A DNA stretch of 57,980 nt from CAHJXF01 sp038240015 (GCA_038240015.1 JBBSEF010000013.1:1-57980); one strand, 5' to 3'. Shown: positions 45,977 through 55,744, counted from the first letter of the stretch. The notes: a model not told the origin generated them from the letters alone. Made by a program: numbers and translations.

Positions 45977-47899
45977 TCAGCCTCCCATCCACCAGAGCGT
46001 GACGCGATAGGTCACGAACGACGCGAGATACGCGAGCCCGAACAGATAGCCCGCCATCACGAGCGGGTAGCGCCACGAGTTGGTCTCGCGCTTGACGGCT
46101 GCCAGCGTCGACAGGCATTGCGGCGCGAACACATACCAGGCGAGCAGCGAGAACGCGGTCGCGAGCGACCAGCCGGCCGCGATCATGGGCGACAACTGCT
46201 CGGCCACGTCGTTGCCGCTGGCCGACAGCGAATAGACCGTCCCCAAGGCGCCGACCGCGACTTCGCGCGCCGCGAGCCCGGGGATCAACGCGATCGAGAT
46301 CTGCCAATTGAAGCCGATCGGCGAGAACACGACTTCCATCGCGCGGCCGATCATGCCGGCCAGGCTGTATTGAATCGCCGGACCGGTCGCGCCCTCGGGC
46401 GGCGAGGGAAAGCTCGACAGCGCCCACAGCACGATCATCAACGACAGGATGATGGTGCCGACACGCGACAGGAAGATGCGCGCACGCTCGACGAGGCCGA
46501 TGAAGAGGTTGCGCGCGTTCGGCCAGCGATACGACGGCAGCTCCATCAACAAGGGGTGATGCACGTCGCCGCCGCGAAAACGTTTCAGGACCCACGCCAC
46601 GCCCATCGCGCCGGCAATCCCCGCGACATACAGCACAAACAACACCAGCCCCTGCAGATTGAACACATGCCACACGGTCTCGCGACGAACGAAGGCGCCG
46701 ATGATCAACGCATACACCGGCAGGCGCGCCGAGCACGTCATCAGCGGCGCGATCATGATCGTCACGATGCGATCGCGCCAACTCGAAATCGTACGCGTGG
46801 CCATGATGCCGGGGACCGCGCACGCGAAGCTCGACAACAGCGGAATGAACGAGCGCCCCGACAGGCCGACCGTTCCCATCACGCGATCGAGCAGGAAGGC
46901 CGCGCGCGGCAGATAGCCCGAGTCTTCGAGCGCGAGGATGAAGAGAAACAGGATCAGGATCTGCGGGATGAAGACGATCACGGCGCCGGCGCCGGCGATC
47001 ACGCCATCGACCAGAAGGCTTTGCAGAACGCCATCGGGCATGAAGTGGCGCACGCCGTCGCCCAGGGCTTGCATGCCAGCCTTGATCGCGTCCATCGGCC
47101 ACTGCGCCCAACTGAACACGGCCTGGAACATCAGGAACAGCGTGACCGCAAGGACCACCATGCCCCACACCGGATGCAGCACGATCGCGTCGATCGCATC
47201 GTCGGCGCGCGCGTCGACGGTGGGCTCGTGGACCGCGATCGCGAGGATGCGGCGCACTTCGGCTTGCGCGGCGAGCACGTCGTCGATCGAGGCCTCGCGC
47301 CATGGCTCGGCGACTTTCGTGCGGCCCGCATCGTCGACGCGATTCGCGCGATCGAACCGGCCGCCCGCTTCGATGCGCGCGATCAATGCGCGCGCGCCGT
47401 CGCGAGCTACGGCGACGGTCTCGACCACCGGCATGCCGAGTTCGCGCTCCAGTGCTTCGACATCGATCGCGATGCCGCGCTTCTTCGCGACATCGCTCAT
47501 GTTGAGCGCGAGCAGCATCGGTACGCCCAGCCGCTTGACCTCGACCACCATGCGCAGGTTGAGCTTGAGGTTGGTCGCGTCGGTCACGCACACGACGAGG
47601 TCGGAGCGCCCTTCGTCCGACCGCGCGCCGCGGATCACGTCGCGCGTGATCGCCTCGTCGGCGCTGATCGCATTCAGGCTGTACGCGCCTGGCAGATCGA
47701 GCACGCGCACGTGGCGGCCGGCCGGCGTCGTGAAGACACCTTCCTTCCTCTCGACGGTGACGCCCGCATAGTTCGCGACCTTCTGCCGGCTGCCCGTCAA
47801 CAGATTGAAGAGCGCGGTCTTGCCGCAATTGGGATTGCCGAGCAGCGCGACGCGCAGGCCTGCGTTCGCGCTTGGAACCATCTTTGCGACGGCGTCCAT
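45977..47899 (-). CDS. feoB: Ferrous iron transporter FeoB
   Basis: 640 residues. N-terminal GTPase with G1 GNPNCGKT (21-28), G3 DLPGAYSL and G4 NMSD, then the helical GDI-like domain and two Gate domains (SFACAVPGIMATRTISSW; MTCSARLPVYALIIGAF; GLAAREVAVGALGTVYSL). Shorter than E. coli FeoB (773) but the core is complete. Imports Fe(II) across the inner membrane. Start ATG at 47899, two bases after the feoA stop. Confidence 0.96.
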   Translation of the reverse strand: MDAVAKMVPSANAGLRVALLGNPNCGKTALFNLLTGSRQKVANYAGVTVERKEGVFTTPAGRHVRVLDLPGAYSLNAISADEAITRDVIRGARSDEGRSDLVVCVTDATNLKLNLRMVVEVKRLGVPMLLALNMSDVAKKRGIAIDVEALERELGMPVVETVAVARDGARALIARIEAGGRFDRANRVDDAGRTKVAEPWREASIDDVLAAQAEVRRILAIAVHEPTVDARADDAIDAIVLHPVWGMVVLAVTLFLMFQAVFSWAQWPMDAIKAGMQALGDGVRHFMPDGVLQSLLVDGVIAGAGAVIVFIPQILILFLFILALEDSGYLPRAAFLLDRVMGTVGLSGRSFIPLLSSFACAVPGIMATRTISSWRDRIVTIMIAPLMTCSARLPVYALIIGAFVRRETVWHVFNLQGLVLFVLYVAGIAGAMGVAWVLKRFRGGDVHHPLLMELPSYRWPNARNLFIGLVERARIFLSRVGTIILSLMIVLWALSSFPSPPEGATGPAIQYSLAGMIGRAMEVVFSPIGFNWQISIALIPGLAAREVAVGALGTVYSLSASGNDVAEQLSPMIAAGWSLATAFSLLAWYVFAPQCLSTLAAVKRETNSWRYPLVMAGYLFGLAYLASFVTYRVTLWWMGG

Positions 47900-47901
47900 G
47901 C

Positions 47902-48345
47902 TCAGCGGCGCGCGGCCTTCCTGTTGATCGCGTCAATCGCGTTCGCGTCCTGTACGTCAGGCACGACGCGTATGAAGTCGGCCTCGTGGCGACGCATCGC
48001 GAAGGTCGAGCCGTTCATGTTCTTGCGACCGCTGTCGGCCGCCGAGAGCCGCACCGCGACCGGCTCGCGACCGGGATGTCCTTGCGCGACCACGCGCACG
48101 CGCTCGCCCGGCACGAAGCCGATCTCGATCAGACGCATGACGAGATGGCGATCGACGTCGGTGTTTGCGGGAAGCACCGCGTGGATGGTTGCGAAGCCGC
48201 CGACCGGCAGATCCGACAATGCAATCGCGACGCGCTCGTCATCGAGCCGCGAACTCGCATGCAGATCGCGCGAATCGAACGTGCGCGAGGACGCCTCTTC
48301 CGAAGCAGGCAACATCGCAGAGGACGGTAGGTCAAGCATGTTCAT
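47902..48345 (-). CDS. feoA: FeoA-domain protein with N-terminal extension
   Basis: 147 residues from the ATG at 48345. The C-terminal 80 residues are a FeoA SH3-like domain (ALSDLPVGGFATIHAVL, RLIEIGFVPGERVRVVAQ, MRRHEADFIRV). The first 50 residues (charged, Ser/Asp-rich) are extra compared with the usual 75-85-residue FeoA. Cytoplasmic partner of FeoB. A Fur box overlaps its promoter. Confidence 0.88.
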   Translation of the reverse strand: MNMLDLPSSAMLPASEEASSRTFDSRDLHASSRLDDERVAIALSDLPVGGFATIHAVLPANTDVDRHLVMRLIEIGFVPGERVRVVAQGHPGREPVAVRLSAADSGRKNMNGSTFAMRRHEADFIRVVPDVQDANAIDAINRKAARR

Positions 48346-48348
48346 ATT

Positions 48349-48379
48349 GATAACGAGAATGGTTTGCATTCGTAGTATA
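48349..48379 (-). promoter_or_regulatory. Fur box and -10 of feoA operon
   Basis: Positions 48349-48367 match the 19-bp Fur consensus at 13 of 19 bases. Just upstream on the minus strand is a TATACT -10 (48374-48379), so Fur would sit over the start point. Iron repression of feoAB is expected. Confidence 0.6.
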
Positions 48380-48455
48380 GCCGACTGCTGGATGAAAGAT
48401 AGGGGCGCTACAGGGCGAGGAGCGAGAACGACCACGCGCGCGCTAGACTCGCCGC

Positions 48456-49352
48456 ATGGCTTTAGGATCGATACGCATCATTCGCCTGCCACTACTCTTC
48501 GTCTCGCTCGTACTGAGCGTGCAGAGCATCGCCGCGATCACGGTTCATGACGACGCCGGCCGCAAAATCCGCCTCGAAGCGCCCGCGCGTCGCATCATCA
48601 GCCTCGCACCGCACGTCACTGAATTGCTGTTCGAGATCGGCGCTGGCGACGCGATCGTCGCAGCGACCGAATACAGCGACTACCCCGAAGCCGCGAAGCG
48701 CTTGCCGCGCGTGGGCGGGCTCGCGGGCATCGCGCTCGAACGCGTCGTGGCCGCGAAGCCCGACCTCGTCATCGCGTGGCAGAGCGGCACGGCGCAAGCG
48801 CAGATCGAAGCGCTCGGACGGCTTGGCATTCCCGTGTTTCGCAGCGAGCCGCATGCGCTCGCGGACGTGGCGACGACGCTCGAACGCTTCGGCGCATTGA
48901 CCGGGCATGTACGCCAAGCCTCCGCGCGAGCCGAGGAATTTCGCCGCAAGGTCGCCGCGCTGCGCGACACGCACGCGTCGCGCGCACTCGTGCGCGTGTT
49001 CTATCAAGTGTGGAACAACCCGCTGATGACGATCGGCGGCCCGCATCTGATCACGAGCGTGATCGAGCTCTGCGGCGGTCGCAACGTCTTCGCATCCGTC
49101 GGCATGCTCGCACCGACGATCGATGCGGAAGCCGTGATCGCCGCCGATCCGCAACTGATCGTGACCGCAGCGGAGAGCGGCAATCAACGCAACGACATCG
49201 CGCAATGGAGCCGATGGACAAGCGTCTCGGCGGTGCGCAATCGACGCTATCTGTTTCTCGATCCCGTGCTGATCACGCGACACACGTCGCGCATCTTGAT
49301 CGGAGCCGAAGCGTTGTGTCGCGCGATCGATGCGGTGCGAGCCGACCGCTAA
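48456..49352 (+). CDS. btuF: BtuF-like ABC substrate-binding protein
   Basis: 298 residues. Signal peptide (LPLLFVSLVLSVQSIAA), then a helical-backbone binding protein of cluster A (class III) with RRIISLAPHVTELLFEIGAG, EYSDYPEAAKRLPRVGG and RPDL-like KPDLVIAWQSG. Best match by pattern is vitamin B12-binding BtuF; haem- or siderophore-binding relatives are possible. No permease/ATPase or cobalamin riboswitch was seen nearby. Confidence 0.8.
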   Translation: MALGSIRIIRLPLLFVSLVLSVQSIAAITVHDDAGRKIRLEAPARRIISLAPHVTELLFEIGAGDAIVAATEYSDYPEAAKRLPRVGGLAGIALERVVAAKPDLVIAWQSGTAQAQIEALGRLGIPVFRSEPHALADVATTLERFGALTGHVRQASARAEEFRRKVAALRDTHASRALVRVFYQVWNNPLMTIGGPHLITSVIELCGGRNVFASVGMLAPTIDAEAVIAADPQLIVTAAESGNQRNDIAQWSRWTSVSAVRNRRYLFLDPVLITRHTSRILIGAEALCRAIDAVRADR

Positions 49353-49354
49353 CT

Positions 49355-49975
49355 TCACTTCTGCCGCGGCACCCGTCCCATCAGATAGAACTCGTCGTTG
49401 GGCCGCATGCCGGTCACGTTGGCAACGCGGTTCGACAGGCCGAAGAACGCGGTGATGGCAGCGATGTCCCAGACGTCCTCGTCGTCGAAGCCGTGCGCGT
49501 GAAGCGCGGCGAAATCTTCGTCGTCGACGCGTACGGAATCGAGACAGACCTTGACCGCGAAGTCCAGCATCGCCTTTTGCCGCGGCGTGATGTCGGCCTT
49601 CAGGTGATTGACCGCGATCTGGTCGGCGAGCAAGGGTTGCTTCGCGTAGATGCGCACCAGTGCGCCGTGCGCGACCACGCAATACAGGCAGCCATTGCGC
49701 GCGCTGGTCGTCGTCACGATCATTTCGCGCTCGGCCTTGGTGAGGCTCCCGCCCTCTTTCTCCATCAGCGCATCGTGATACGCGAAGAAAGCGCGAAACT
49801 CGGCCGGTCGATGTGCGAGCGCGAGAAAGACGTTCGGCACGAAGCCCGCCTTTTCTTGAACCGAGACGATGCGCTCGCGAATGTCGTCGGGCAGGTCCGC
49901 GAGTTCGGGAACCGGATAGCGGCTGATCGGATGCGGCACGTCTTTGCGTTCGACGGGATGAGCAGGTGCGTTCAT
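49355..49975 (-). CDS. AhpD-like peroxidase-related protein
   Basis: 206 residues of the carboxymuconolactone decarboxylase/AhpD-like superfamily. Redox motif C96-x-x-C99 with H103 (NGCLYCVVAHG), as in AhpD. Typical start MNAPAHPVERKDVPHPISRY. Converges with btuF with only two bases between, and overlaps the glycosyltransferase stop upstream. Confidence 0.88.
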   Translation of the reverse strand: MNAPAHPVERKDVPHPISRYPVPELADLPDDIRERIVSVQEKAGFVPNVFLALAHRPAEFRAFFAYHDALMEKEGGSLTKAEREMIVTTTSARNGCLYCVVAHGALVRIYAKQPLLADQIAVNHLKADITPRQKAMLDFAVKVCLDSVRVDDEDFAALHAHGFDDEDVWDIAAITAFFGLSNRVANVTGMRPNDEFYLMGRVPRQK

Positions 49976-51195
49976 GACTTTGCCTCGATTGATTGGGGAT
50001 CGGCGATGGCGCCGTTCGCCGCGGCCGCGCGAAACACCGACTCCATGCGATCGAGCATGCCGTCGATGCCGTGCGATGCGCGGACCAGCACCAGCGCATT
50101 GTTCACCATCAGGTCACGGCGCGCCGCGTCGGCCTTCAACGCGAGGATCGCGTCGCGCAGATCGTCTGCGTTTTCCTTGCGTGCGATCCAGGCCGTCGCT
50201 TTGCTCTCGTCGCCATCGGGACCCGACGCGAAGGCGATCTCCGCGATCGCGCCCGCGTCGGTCGTGACGACCGGCACGCCGCAGCCCATCGCCTGAAGGA
50301 TCGCCTGCGGCACGCCTTCGTTCGCATACGACGGCAACACGAACAGGTCCATCGCATGCAACCACGGGATGACGTTGGGTTGATTGCCTGCGAAGCGCAC
50401 GTTCGATCGGAGCTGGTGCGTTTCGACCAAGGCTTCAAGTGCTTCGCGCTGCGGGCCATCGCCTACGATCACGAGACGCATCGCATGGCCCGAGCTTTCC
50501 ATTCTGCTATCGGTCTCACTTTGCAGCGCTTTTGCGAACCCCTCGATCAGATAGCGGTGACCCTTCCAGCTTCGCAGCGTCGCGACGATGCCCACCACGT
50601 AGTCGCCCTCGTTCGCGCCGACGGCAGCCCGCGCGGCGCGGCGTTCGCGCTCGGTCGGCGGACGAAAAGCGGTGGTGTCGATCCCGGTCGGTATCGACAG
50701 CACGCGCGATGGATCGAGTCGCAGCCGCGAGACCAGCGTGTCGCGCAGCGAAGCGCCGGTCGTGACGATGAAGCGGCTGGCATGCCGATAGAGCCAGCGA
50801 CTCGCGATGTTCTCGGGAACCGGCGAGGAGATGTGACGGGTCCGCACGATGGACGGCGCATGTTTCAGCGACGCCCATGCAAGCGCCGCGAGCCAACTGT
50901 CGGTCGAGCTGTGCGTGTTGATCACATCGACCGGATGCGCGCGCAGCCAATCGCGCAGCGCGCCGATCGCGCCAAGGCGCTTCTTCTCGATTGGCAAGGC
51001 GATCACCGGCACGCGATAGCGGGAGGCCTCGGCGAAGATGCGCGCGGCCATCGGCGCGATCAAGGTCACGCGATGTCCGCGCGCGATCATGCCGCGCGAC
51101 TCGATCAGGATGCGCAACTCCTGCCCGCCCCAGCCGCACGACGACTCGGTGTGCACGATGTGCAGCGGTCGAAACGCGGCCGGCGGCATCTTCAT
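49972..51195 (-). CDS. Glycosyltransferase family 4 protein
   Basis: 407 residues, GT-B fold. N-terminal HTESSCGWGGQELRILIE is the acceptor-side Gly-rich loop, and the C-terminal half has ATLRSWKGHRYLIEGFAKAL, VIVGDGPQREALEAL and the nucleotide-sugar region FVLPSYANEGVPQAILQAMGCG. Overlaps both neighbours by 4 bp, so it is in the msbA operon. Likely lipopolysaccharide/polysaccharide assembly. Confidence 0.9.
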   Translation of the reverse strand: MKMPPAAFRPLHIVHTESSCGWGGQELRILIESRGMIARGHRVTLIAPMAARIFAEASRYRVPVIALPIEKKRLGAIGALRDWLRAHPVDVINTHSSTDSWLAALAWASLKHAPSIVRTRHISSPVPENIASRWLYRHASRFIVTTGASLRDTLVSRLRLDPSRVLSIPTGIDTTAFRPPTERERRAARAAVGANEGDYVVGIVATLRSWKGHRYLIEGFAKALQSETDSRMESSGHAMRLVIVGDGPQREALEALVETHQLRSNVRFAGNQPNVIPWLHAMDLFVLPSYANEGVPQAILQAMGCGVPVVTTDAGAIAEIAFASGPDGDESKATAWIARKENADDLRDAILALKADAARRDLMVNNALVLVRASHGIDGMLDRMESVFRAAAANGAIADPQSIEAKS

Positions 51196-53171
51196 GCGCG
51201 GGTCAGCCCATCGGTCAGTCGATGCGTCAGGGTTTCGCCCTCGGCCTTGGCGTCGCCGCCGTCGAGCGCGTATTGAATGCGATACAGCTTCGAATAGATC
51301 CCGTCGGCCGCGAGCAGCGACGCGTGCGTACCGACTTCGACGATGTGACCCTTGTCGAACACCGCGATGCGGTCGGCGTTCTCGATCGTCGAGAGACGAT
51401 GCGCGATCACGACCGTGGTTCGTCCTCGCATCAGGTCCGACAGCGCGGCCTGCACGTGGCGCTCGGACTCGGAATCGAGCGCCGACGTTGCTTCATCGAG
51501 AATCAGGATAGGCGCGTCTTTCAGCACCGCGCGCGCGATCGCAAGACGTTGACGTTGTCCGCCCGAAAGCCTGACGCCGTTCTCGCCGACCATCGTGTCG
51601 AAGCCGTCGGGCATGTCGTCGATGACCTGCGCGAGATGCGCCGCAACGGCTGCGCGTCGAACCGCATTGCGCAACGGCTCGCCCTTCAGTCGCGTCGACA
51701 CGTCGCGATCGGCGCCGTAGGCGATGTTGTGCGCGATGGTTTCGTTGAACAGCACGACGTCCTGACTGACCATCGCGATCTGGGCGCGTAGGCTGGCGAG
51801 TTGGATGTCTTCGATCGGAGTGCCGTCGATCAGGATCCGTCCTGCGGTCGCGTGATAGAAGCGTGGAATCAGATTCGCGAACGAGGTCTTGCCGCCGCCC
51901 GACGAGCCGACCAACGCGATGGTCTCGCCGGCTGCGATGTCGAGATTGATTTTCTGAAGCGCGGCGCGGCGCATGCGCGTCTCATTGACCGCCGCAGCGC
52001 GCGGCCCGGTCGAGCCCGTCGGCTTGGCGTCCTTGGCAGCGCCATCGGTATATTGCAGTTCGACGTCGACGAAGCGAATCTCGCCGCGCGCACGCCCCAG
52101 ATCCACCGTCCCGCGGTCGTCCTCGACATGCTCGTCGATCAGCGAGAACACGCCCTCGGCAGCGGCGAGCCCGCGCTCGAACGGGCCGCTGATTTCGGCC
52201 AACTGTTTCATCGGTGCAAGCAGGAAGGTGGTGGTCGCGATGAAGGACACGAAGTCGCCCGCGGTCATCTGGTCCGAGCGGGCGAGCTCTAGCGCGAAAT
52301 AGATCATGCAGGCCACCGCCAGCGCCATCAGCAATTGCGTGATCGGCACCGTCGCCGAACTCGTCACGCTGATGCGCATCGCGTTGCCGCGCAGGCGATC
52401 GACGGTCTGGCGAAAGCTCGAACGCGCATCGCCTTCGCCGCCGTAGATCTTGACGACCTTCTGGCAATCGATGGTTTCCTGTACGACGCGCGTCAATTCG
52501 CCCGTCATGTACATGTTCTTCCTCGACAGTTCGCGCATGCGCCGCGAGAGCTTGCGGACGATGAAGGTCACGACCGGCAGGACCACGATCGTGAACAAGG
52601 TCAGCCGCCAGTTGAGCCAGAGCAGGTACGCCAGCAGAAAGAAGATCGTGAAGCTGTTGCGCACCACGCTGGTCACGACGCCGGTCGCGCTCTGCATCAC
52701 GTTCTGCGCTTCGAACACCAAGCGCGACACCAGGCTGGACGACGAGTGCGCATCGAAGTAGCGCGTCGGCAACGCGACCAGGCGCTCGAACATTTCGACG
52801 CGCAAGGTGTTGAGCACGCGATTGCCGATGTAGGCCATCGCATACGAATTCAGGAACGTGAATACGCCGCGGACGATGAACAAACCGACGATCGCCGCCG
52901 GATAGATCAGGATCGGATAGTCGGTCGTGCCGGAGAAGCCGCGATCGACCAGCGGTTTCAACAGCGCACCGAAGGAGGCATCGGTGGTCGATGCGATGAC
53001 CGAACACAAGGACCCGATCAGGAAGATTCCGAGATAGGGCCTGATGTATCCCAACAGCCGGCGAAACAGCAGGCCCGAGTGCGTCGATGCCACTCGGGAC
53101 GATGCCGCAGCCTTCGGCGGAGCGCTCGTCGCGGTCGATGGTTCAGGCTTGGGTGGGAGGGATTCGGCCAT
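51192..53171 (-). CDS. msbA: MsbA-type lipid A/LPS-core flippase
   Basis: 659-residue half ABC exporter: six TM helices and a nucleotide-binding domain with Walker A GSSGGGKTS, signature LSGGQRQRLAIARA, Walker B ILILDEATSALD and switch His in IAHRLSTIENAD. The NBD carries about 25 extra residues (from DGAAKDAKPTG to NETRMRRA) between the A-loop tyrosine strand and Walker A. Start at 53171 (ATG MAESLPPK) is chosen; an upstream start would add 12 residues. Neighbouring LPS glycosyltransferases support an LPS flippase role. Confidence 0.93.
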   Translation of the reverse strand: MAESLPPKPEPSTATSAPPKAAASSRVASTHSGLLFRRLLGYIRPYLGIFLIGSLCSVIASTTDASFGALLKPLVDRGFSGTTDYPILIYPAAIVGLFIVRGVFTFLNSYAMAYIGNRVLNTLRVEMFERLVALPTRYFDAHSSSSLVSRLVFEAQNVMQSATGVVTSVVRNSFTIFFLLAYLLWLNWRLTLFTIVVLPVVTFIVRKLSRRMRELSRKNMYMTGELTRVVQETIDCQKVVKIYGGEGDARSSFRQTVDRLRGNAMRISVTSSATVPITQLLMALAVACMIYFALELARSDQMTAGDFVSFIATTTFLLAPMKQLAEISGPFERGLAAAEGVFSLIDEHVEDDRGTVDLGRARGEIRFVDVELQYTDGAAKDAKPTGSTGPRAAAVNETRMRRAALQKINLDIAAGETIALVGSSGGGKTSFANLIPRFYHATAGRILIDGTPIEDIQLASLRAQIAMVSQDVVLFNETIAHNIAYGADRDVSTRLKGEPLRNAVRRAAVAAHLAQVIDDMPDGFDTMVGENGVRLSGGQRQRLAIARAVLKDAPILILDEATSALDSESERHVQAALSDLMRGRTTVVIAHRLSTIENADRIAVFDKGHIVEVGTHASLLAADGIYSKLYRIQYALDGGDAKAEGETLTHRLTDGLTRA

Positions 53172-53269
53172 TGAATGACGAGTGCGGACAGACACGGCAA
53201 GCCGCATAAGTCGCGGGCGAGTTTAGCATCGGGGCCTGCTGCCTATCGTTGCGCGAGCGGCGCGATGCG

Positions 53270-54436
53270 CTATCGCCGATCCATCAGCGATCGATAGAGC
53301 GCAAGCAGCGAAGTCGATAGCGCGGTCAGTGAATAAGGCAAGGCCGCACGTCGTGCGGCTCGCGACATCCCCTGCAGTTGCGGTGAACCGAGATCGACGG
53401 CGCTTCGCATCGCTTCGCTCAAGGGCTTGGTTCGACCCGGCGCGACGATCCATCCACTCAAGCCCGGCTCGATCACCTCGGCTGCGCCACAGGCGTTGGT
53501 GGTGATCACCGGCAAGCCGCACGCCAGGGCTTCGAGTACGGCGTTGGGGAAAGGATCGTAGATCGTCGGCAAGACGAACACGTCGGCCATGGCGTAGTAC
53601 GGCAACGGGTCGGATACCGGGCCGACGAAGCGAACGCGCGACGCGACATCGAGCCGCTTCGCCTCAGCTTCATAGCGAGTGCGATGCTTGTCGCCGCCGA
53701 CGATGACGAGCATCGCCTCGGCCACACCCTGCAAGGCTTCGAGCGCGTGCTTGACCCCCTTGCGCTCGAACCCCGAACCGACCAGCACGAAGACGCGCGT
53801 ATCGACCGCGATGCTCAGCCGACGTCGCATCGCATCGCGATGTGCGAGATGCGCTTCGGGATGAAAGCGATCGAGGTCGACACCGTTGCGCACGAGCACC
53901 AGCTTGTCGGGTGCTATCGAGAAACGCTCGGCGATTTCGCGACGAACCATCTCGGAGTTGCAGATCACCGCGCGCAGCGACGGATGCTCGAACATCGCGC
54001 GCTCGGTGCGAAGCAGATAGCGGTGATGCGGGTTGAGCGCGATGCTGATGCGTGTCGCCGCATCCGCCACGCGTGCGCGCCGTGACAGCCATGACGCGTG
54101 TACGCCGTCGCCCGCGCGGTAGATCGGCAGGCCCACGATCCGTTCATGACTTTGAACGAGATCGAACGACTCCTCATGCAAGCGCGCATGAACCGCTTTC
54201 GCAAACGATGCATCGCGCCACACGCTGCCGAAATAGAAGGGATCGCAGCGAATCAAGCGGATCGACGGTAGATCGTCACCGGACGGCGCGGCTTCCGCGT
54301 CTTGCCATTGCCGCGCGAGCACCGCGACTTCGACCGGCTCTTCGCGGTCGGCAGCCAAGGCGCGTAGCGCACGGGCCACGAAGCGCTCGGCGCCGCCGAA
54401 GGGGTTGTAGCGGGCGCGGACGAGAGCGATTTTCAC
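53270..54436 (-). CDS. Glycosyltransferase family 4 protein (LPS type)
   Basis: 388 residues from a GTG at 54436, encoding KIALVRARYNPFGGAERFV, the usual start of this family. The C-terminal nucleotide-binding half has GSGFERKGVKHALEAL, RVRFVGPV and VFVLPTIYDPFPNAVLEALA (E-x7-E motif). Likely adds sugar to the LPS core or another glycan. A TTG 27 bases earlier is less likely. Confidence 0.9.
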   Translation of the reverse strand: MKIALVRARYNPFGGAERFVARALRALAADREEPVEVAVLARQWQDAEAAPSGDDLPSIRLIRCDPFYFGSVWRDASFAKAVHARLHEESFDLVQSHERIVGLPIYRAGDGVHASWLSRRARVADAATRISIALNPHHRYLLRTERAMFEHPSLRAVICNSEMVRREIAERFSIAPDKLVLVRNGVDLDRFHPEAHLAHRDAMRRRLSIAVDTRVFVLVGSGFERKGVKHALEALQGVAEAMLVIVGGDKHRTRYEAEAKRLDVASRVRFVGPVSDPLPYYAMADVFVLPTIYDPFPNAVLEALACGLPVITTNACGAAEVIEPGLSGWIVAPGRTKPLSEAMRSAVDLGSPQLQGMSRAARRAALPYSLTALSTSLLALYRSLMDRR

Positions 54437-54490
54437 GGCTGCGATTTTCGAGTCGCACGGCAATCCGCGAGACGGATCATGTGCGCCGCA

Positions 54491-55726
54491 TCATGCGAGG
54501 CGCAGCGCGTCCGGCGTGGATGCAGCGGCCTCGCCGACTTCCGAGACGAGCTCGTCGATCGCCGCCAGCACACGCGCGACCGGCAGCGTGACGAGGCAAT
54601 CGCTGACCTTGCCGCCGCCGCATCCGTCCTGCCCGCAGGGACGACACGCGTACGCATCGCTGGTCACGACGCGGTGCGCGGCCTTCCACGGTCCCCAATT
54701 GAATTCGCCCGACGGACCGAAGAGGGCAACCACGGGTGTGCCCATCGCGGCTGCGATATGCATGGGCGCCGAGTCGATGCCGATGAACAGTTTGGCGCGC
54801 GCGATCAGCGCGGCGAGTCGATTGAGCGTGCCGTCGTCGTCGGCGAGTTTCAAACGCTCGATCGGAACGCCAGGCATGGCCTTCACCGCGGCGGCGATCG
54901 CGACCAGCATCGCACGCTCGCGCGCGTCGGGCGCGCACGACAGCACGATGGTTTCGCCGCGGCGAAGCAAGGTCGCGACCAACGCCGCGTTGCTCGCCAC
55001 CGGCCAGCACTTGAACGTCCAGCGCGACGTGGGCTGCATCGCGATGAAGTCGGCTTCCACGCCCAGCCGCGCGAGCAGCGCCGTCGCGTCGCGCTCGCCC
55101 TCGCCGCCCGCGACCATTTTCAGACGCGGCGCGTCGCCGATCACAAGGCCGAGCCGCCTCAACGCATCCAGGTTCTGCTCGACCGTATGACGGCGCGCGA
55201 GCGCAGCGCCCGGATAGACCGACGACGCGTTGGCGTAGCGATGCGTGAAGCTCGCGTTCCAGAAACGTGCGGCGAGGCCCGCGTCGTCGCGCAATCGCGG
55301 CGCAACCGAAAGCCGCGACGACAGGCCACGAGCGAGCCACGCGCCGCGGCGATGGTCGGTGAGATGGATCACGAGGTCGTAGCGGCGCGCGCGAAGCGTC
55401 CGCAGTAACTTCCATTCGGCTCGTACATGGGCGACCGCACCCGACTTTTTCCATTCGCGAGCGATCGTGTGGACCTGCAAGAGATCGGGATTGAAGGCGA
55501 GTACCGGCAGCGTTTCTCGATAGACCAGCGCATCGATTTCAATTCGCGGGTTCGCGGCTTTCAGAGCCGTGTAAACGGGCGACGTGAGCAACACATCACC
55601 GTGATGACGCAGCATCACGACCAGCACGCGGGACAGGGAGGCGAAGTCGATCGCGTCGTGCGGACGCTGCAAGCACATCGCCGCTTCGACCGATCCTGCG
55701 TCGAGCTCGCTGACGGGCGCATTCAT
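54491..55726 (-). CDS. waaQ: Heptosyltransferase family 9 protein (WaaQ-like)
   Basis: 411 residues, GT9 family. VLVVMLRHHGDVLLTSPVYTAL is the N-terminal donor-loop signature, HLTDHRRGAWLARG the middle, and LFIGIDSAPMHIAAAMGTPVVALFGPSG the C-terminal ADP-heptose-binding block; it ends with CRPCGQDGCGGGKVSDCL typical of WaaQ-like proteins. Adds heptose to LPS core. It is 18 bp after dnaE. Confidence 0.88.
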   Translation of the reverse strand: MNAPVSELDAGSVEAAMCLQRPHDAIDFASLSRVLVVMLRHHGDVLLTSPVYTALKAANPRIEIDALVYRETLPVLAFNPDLLQVHTIAREWKKSGAVAHVRAEWKLLRTLRARRYDLVIHLTDHRRGAWLARGLSSRLSVAPRLRDDAGLAARFWNASFTHRYANASSVYPGAALARRHTVEQNLDALRRLGLVIGDAPRLKMVAGGEGERDATALLARLGVEADFIAMQPTSRWTFKCWPVASNAALVATLLRRGETIVLSCAPDARERAMLVAIAAAVKAMPGVPIERLKLADDDGTLNRLAALIARAKLFIGIDSAPMHIAAAMGTPVVALFGPSGEFNWGPWKAAHRVVTSDAYACRPCGQDGCGGGKVSDCLVTLPVARVLAAIDELVSEVGEAAASTPDALRLA

Positions 55727-55744
55727 GCGCGCATCACCGCGTGT

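Noticed and set aside
48346..48455. Cobalamin riboswitch upstream of btuF
   Set aside because: The interval is only 110 bp, is shared with the feoA promoter, and shows no B12-box-like sequence.
45959..48550. An 863-codon plus-strand open frame opposite feoB and feoA
   Set aside because: Composition is Arg/His/Asp-rich with no family motif, it is fully antisense to well-supported genes, and it is expected in G+C-rich DNA.
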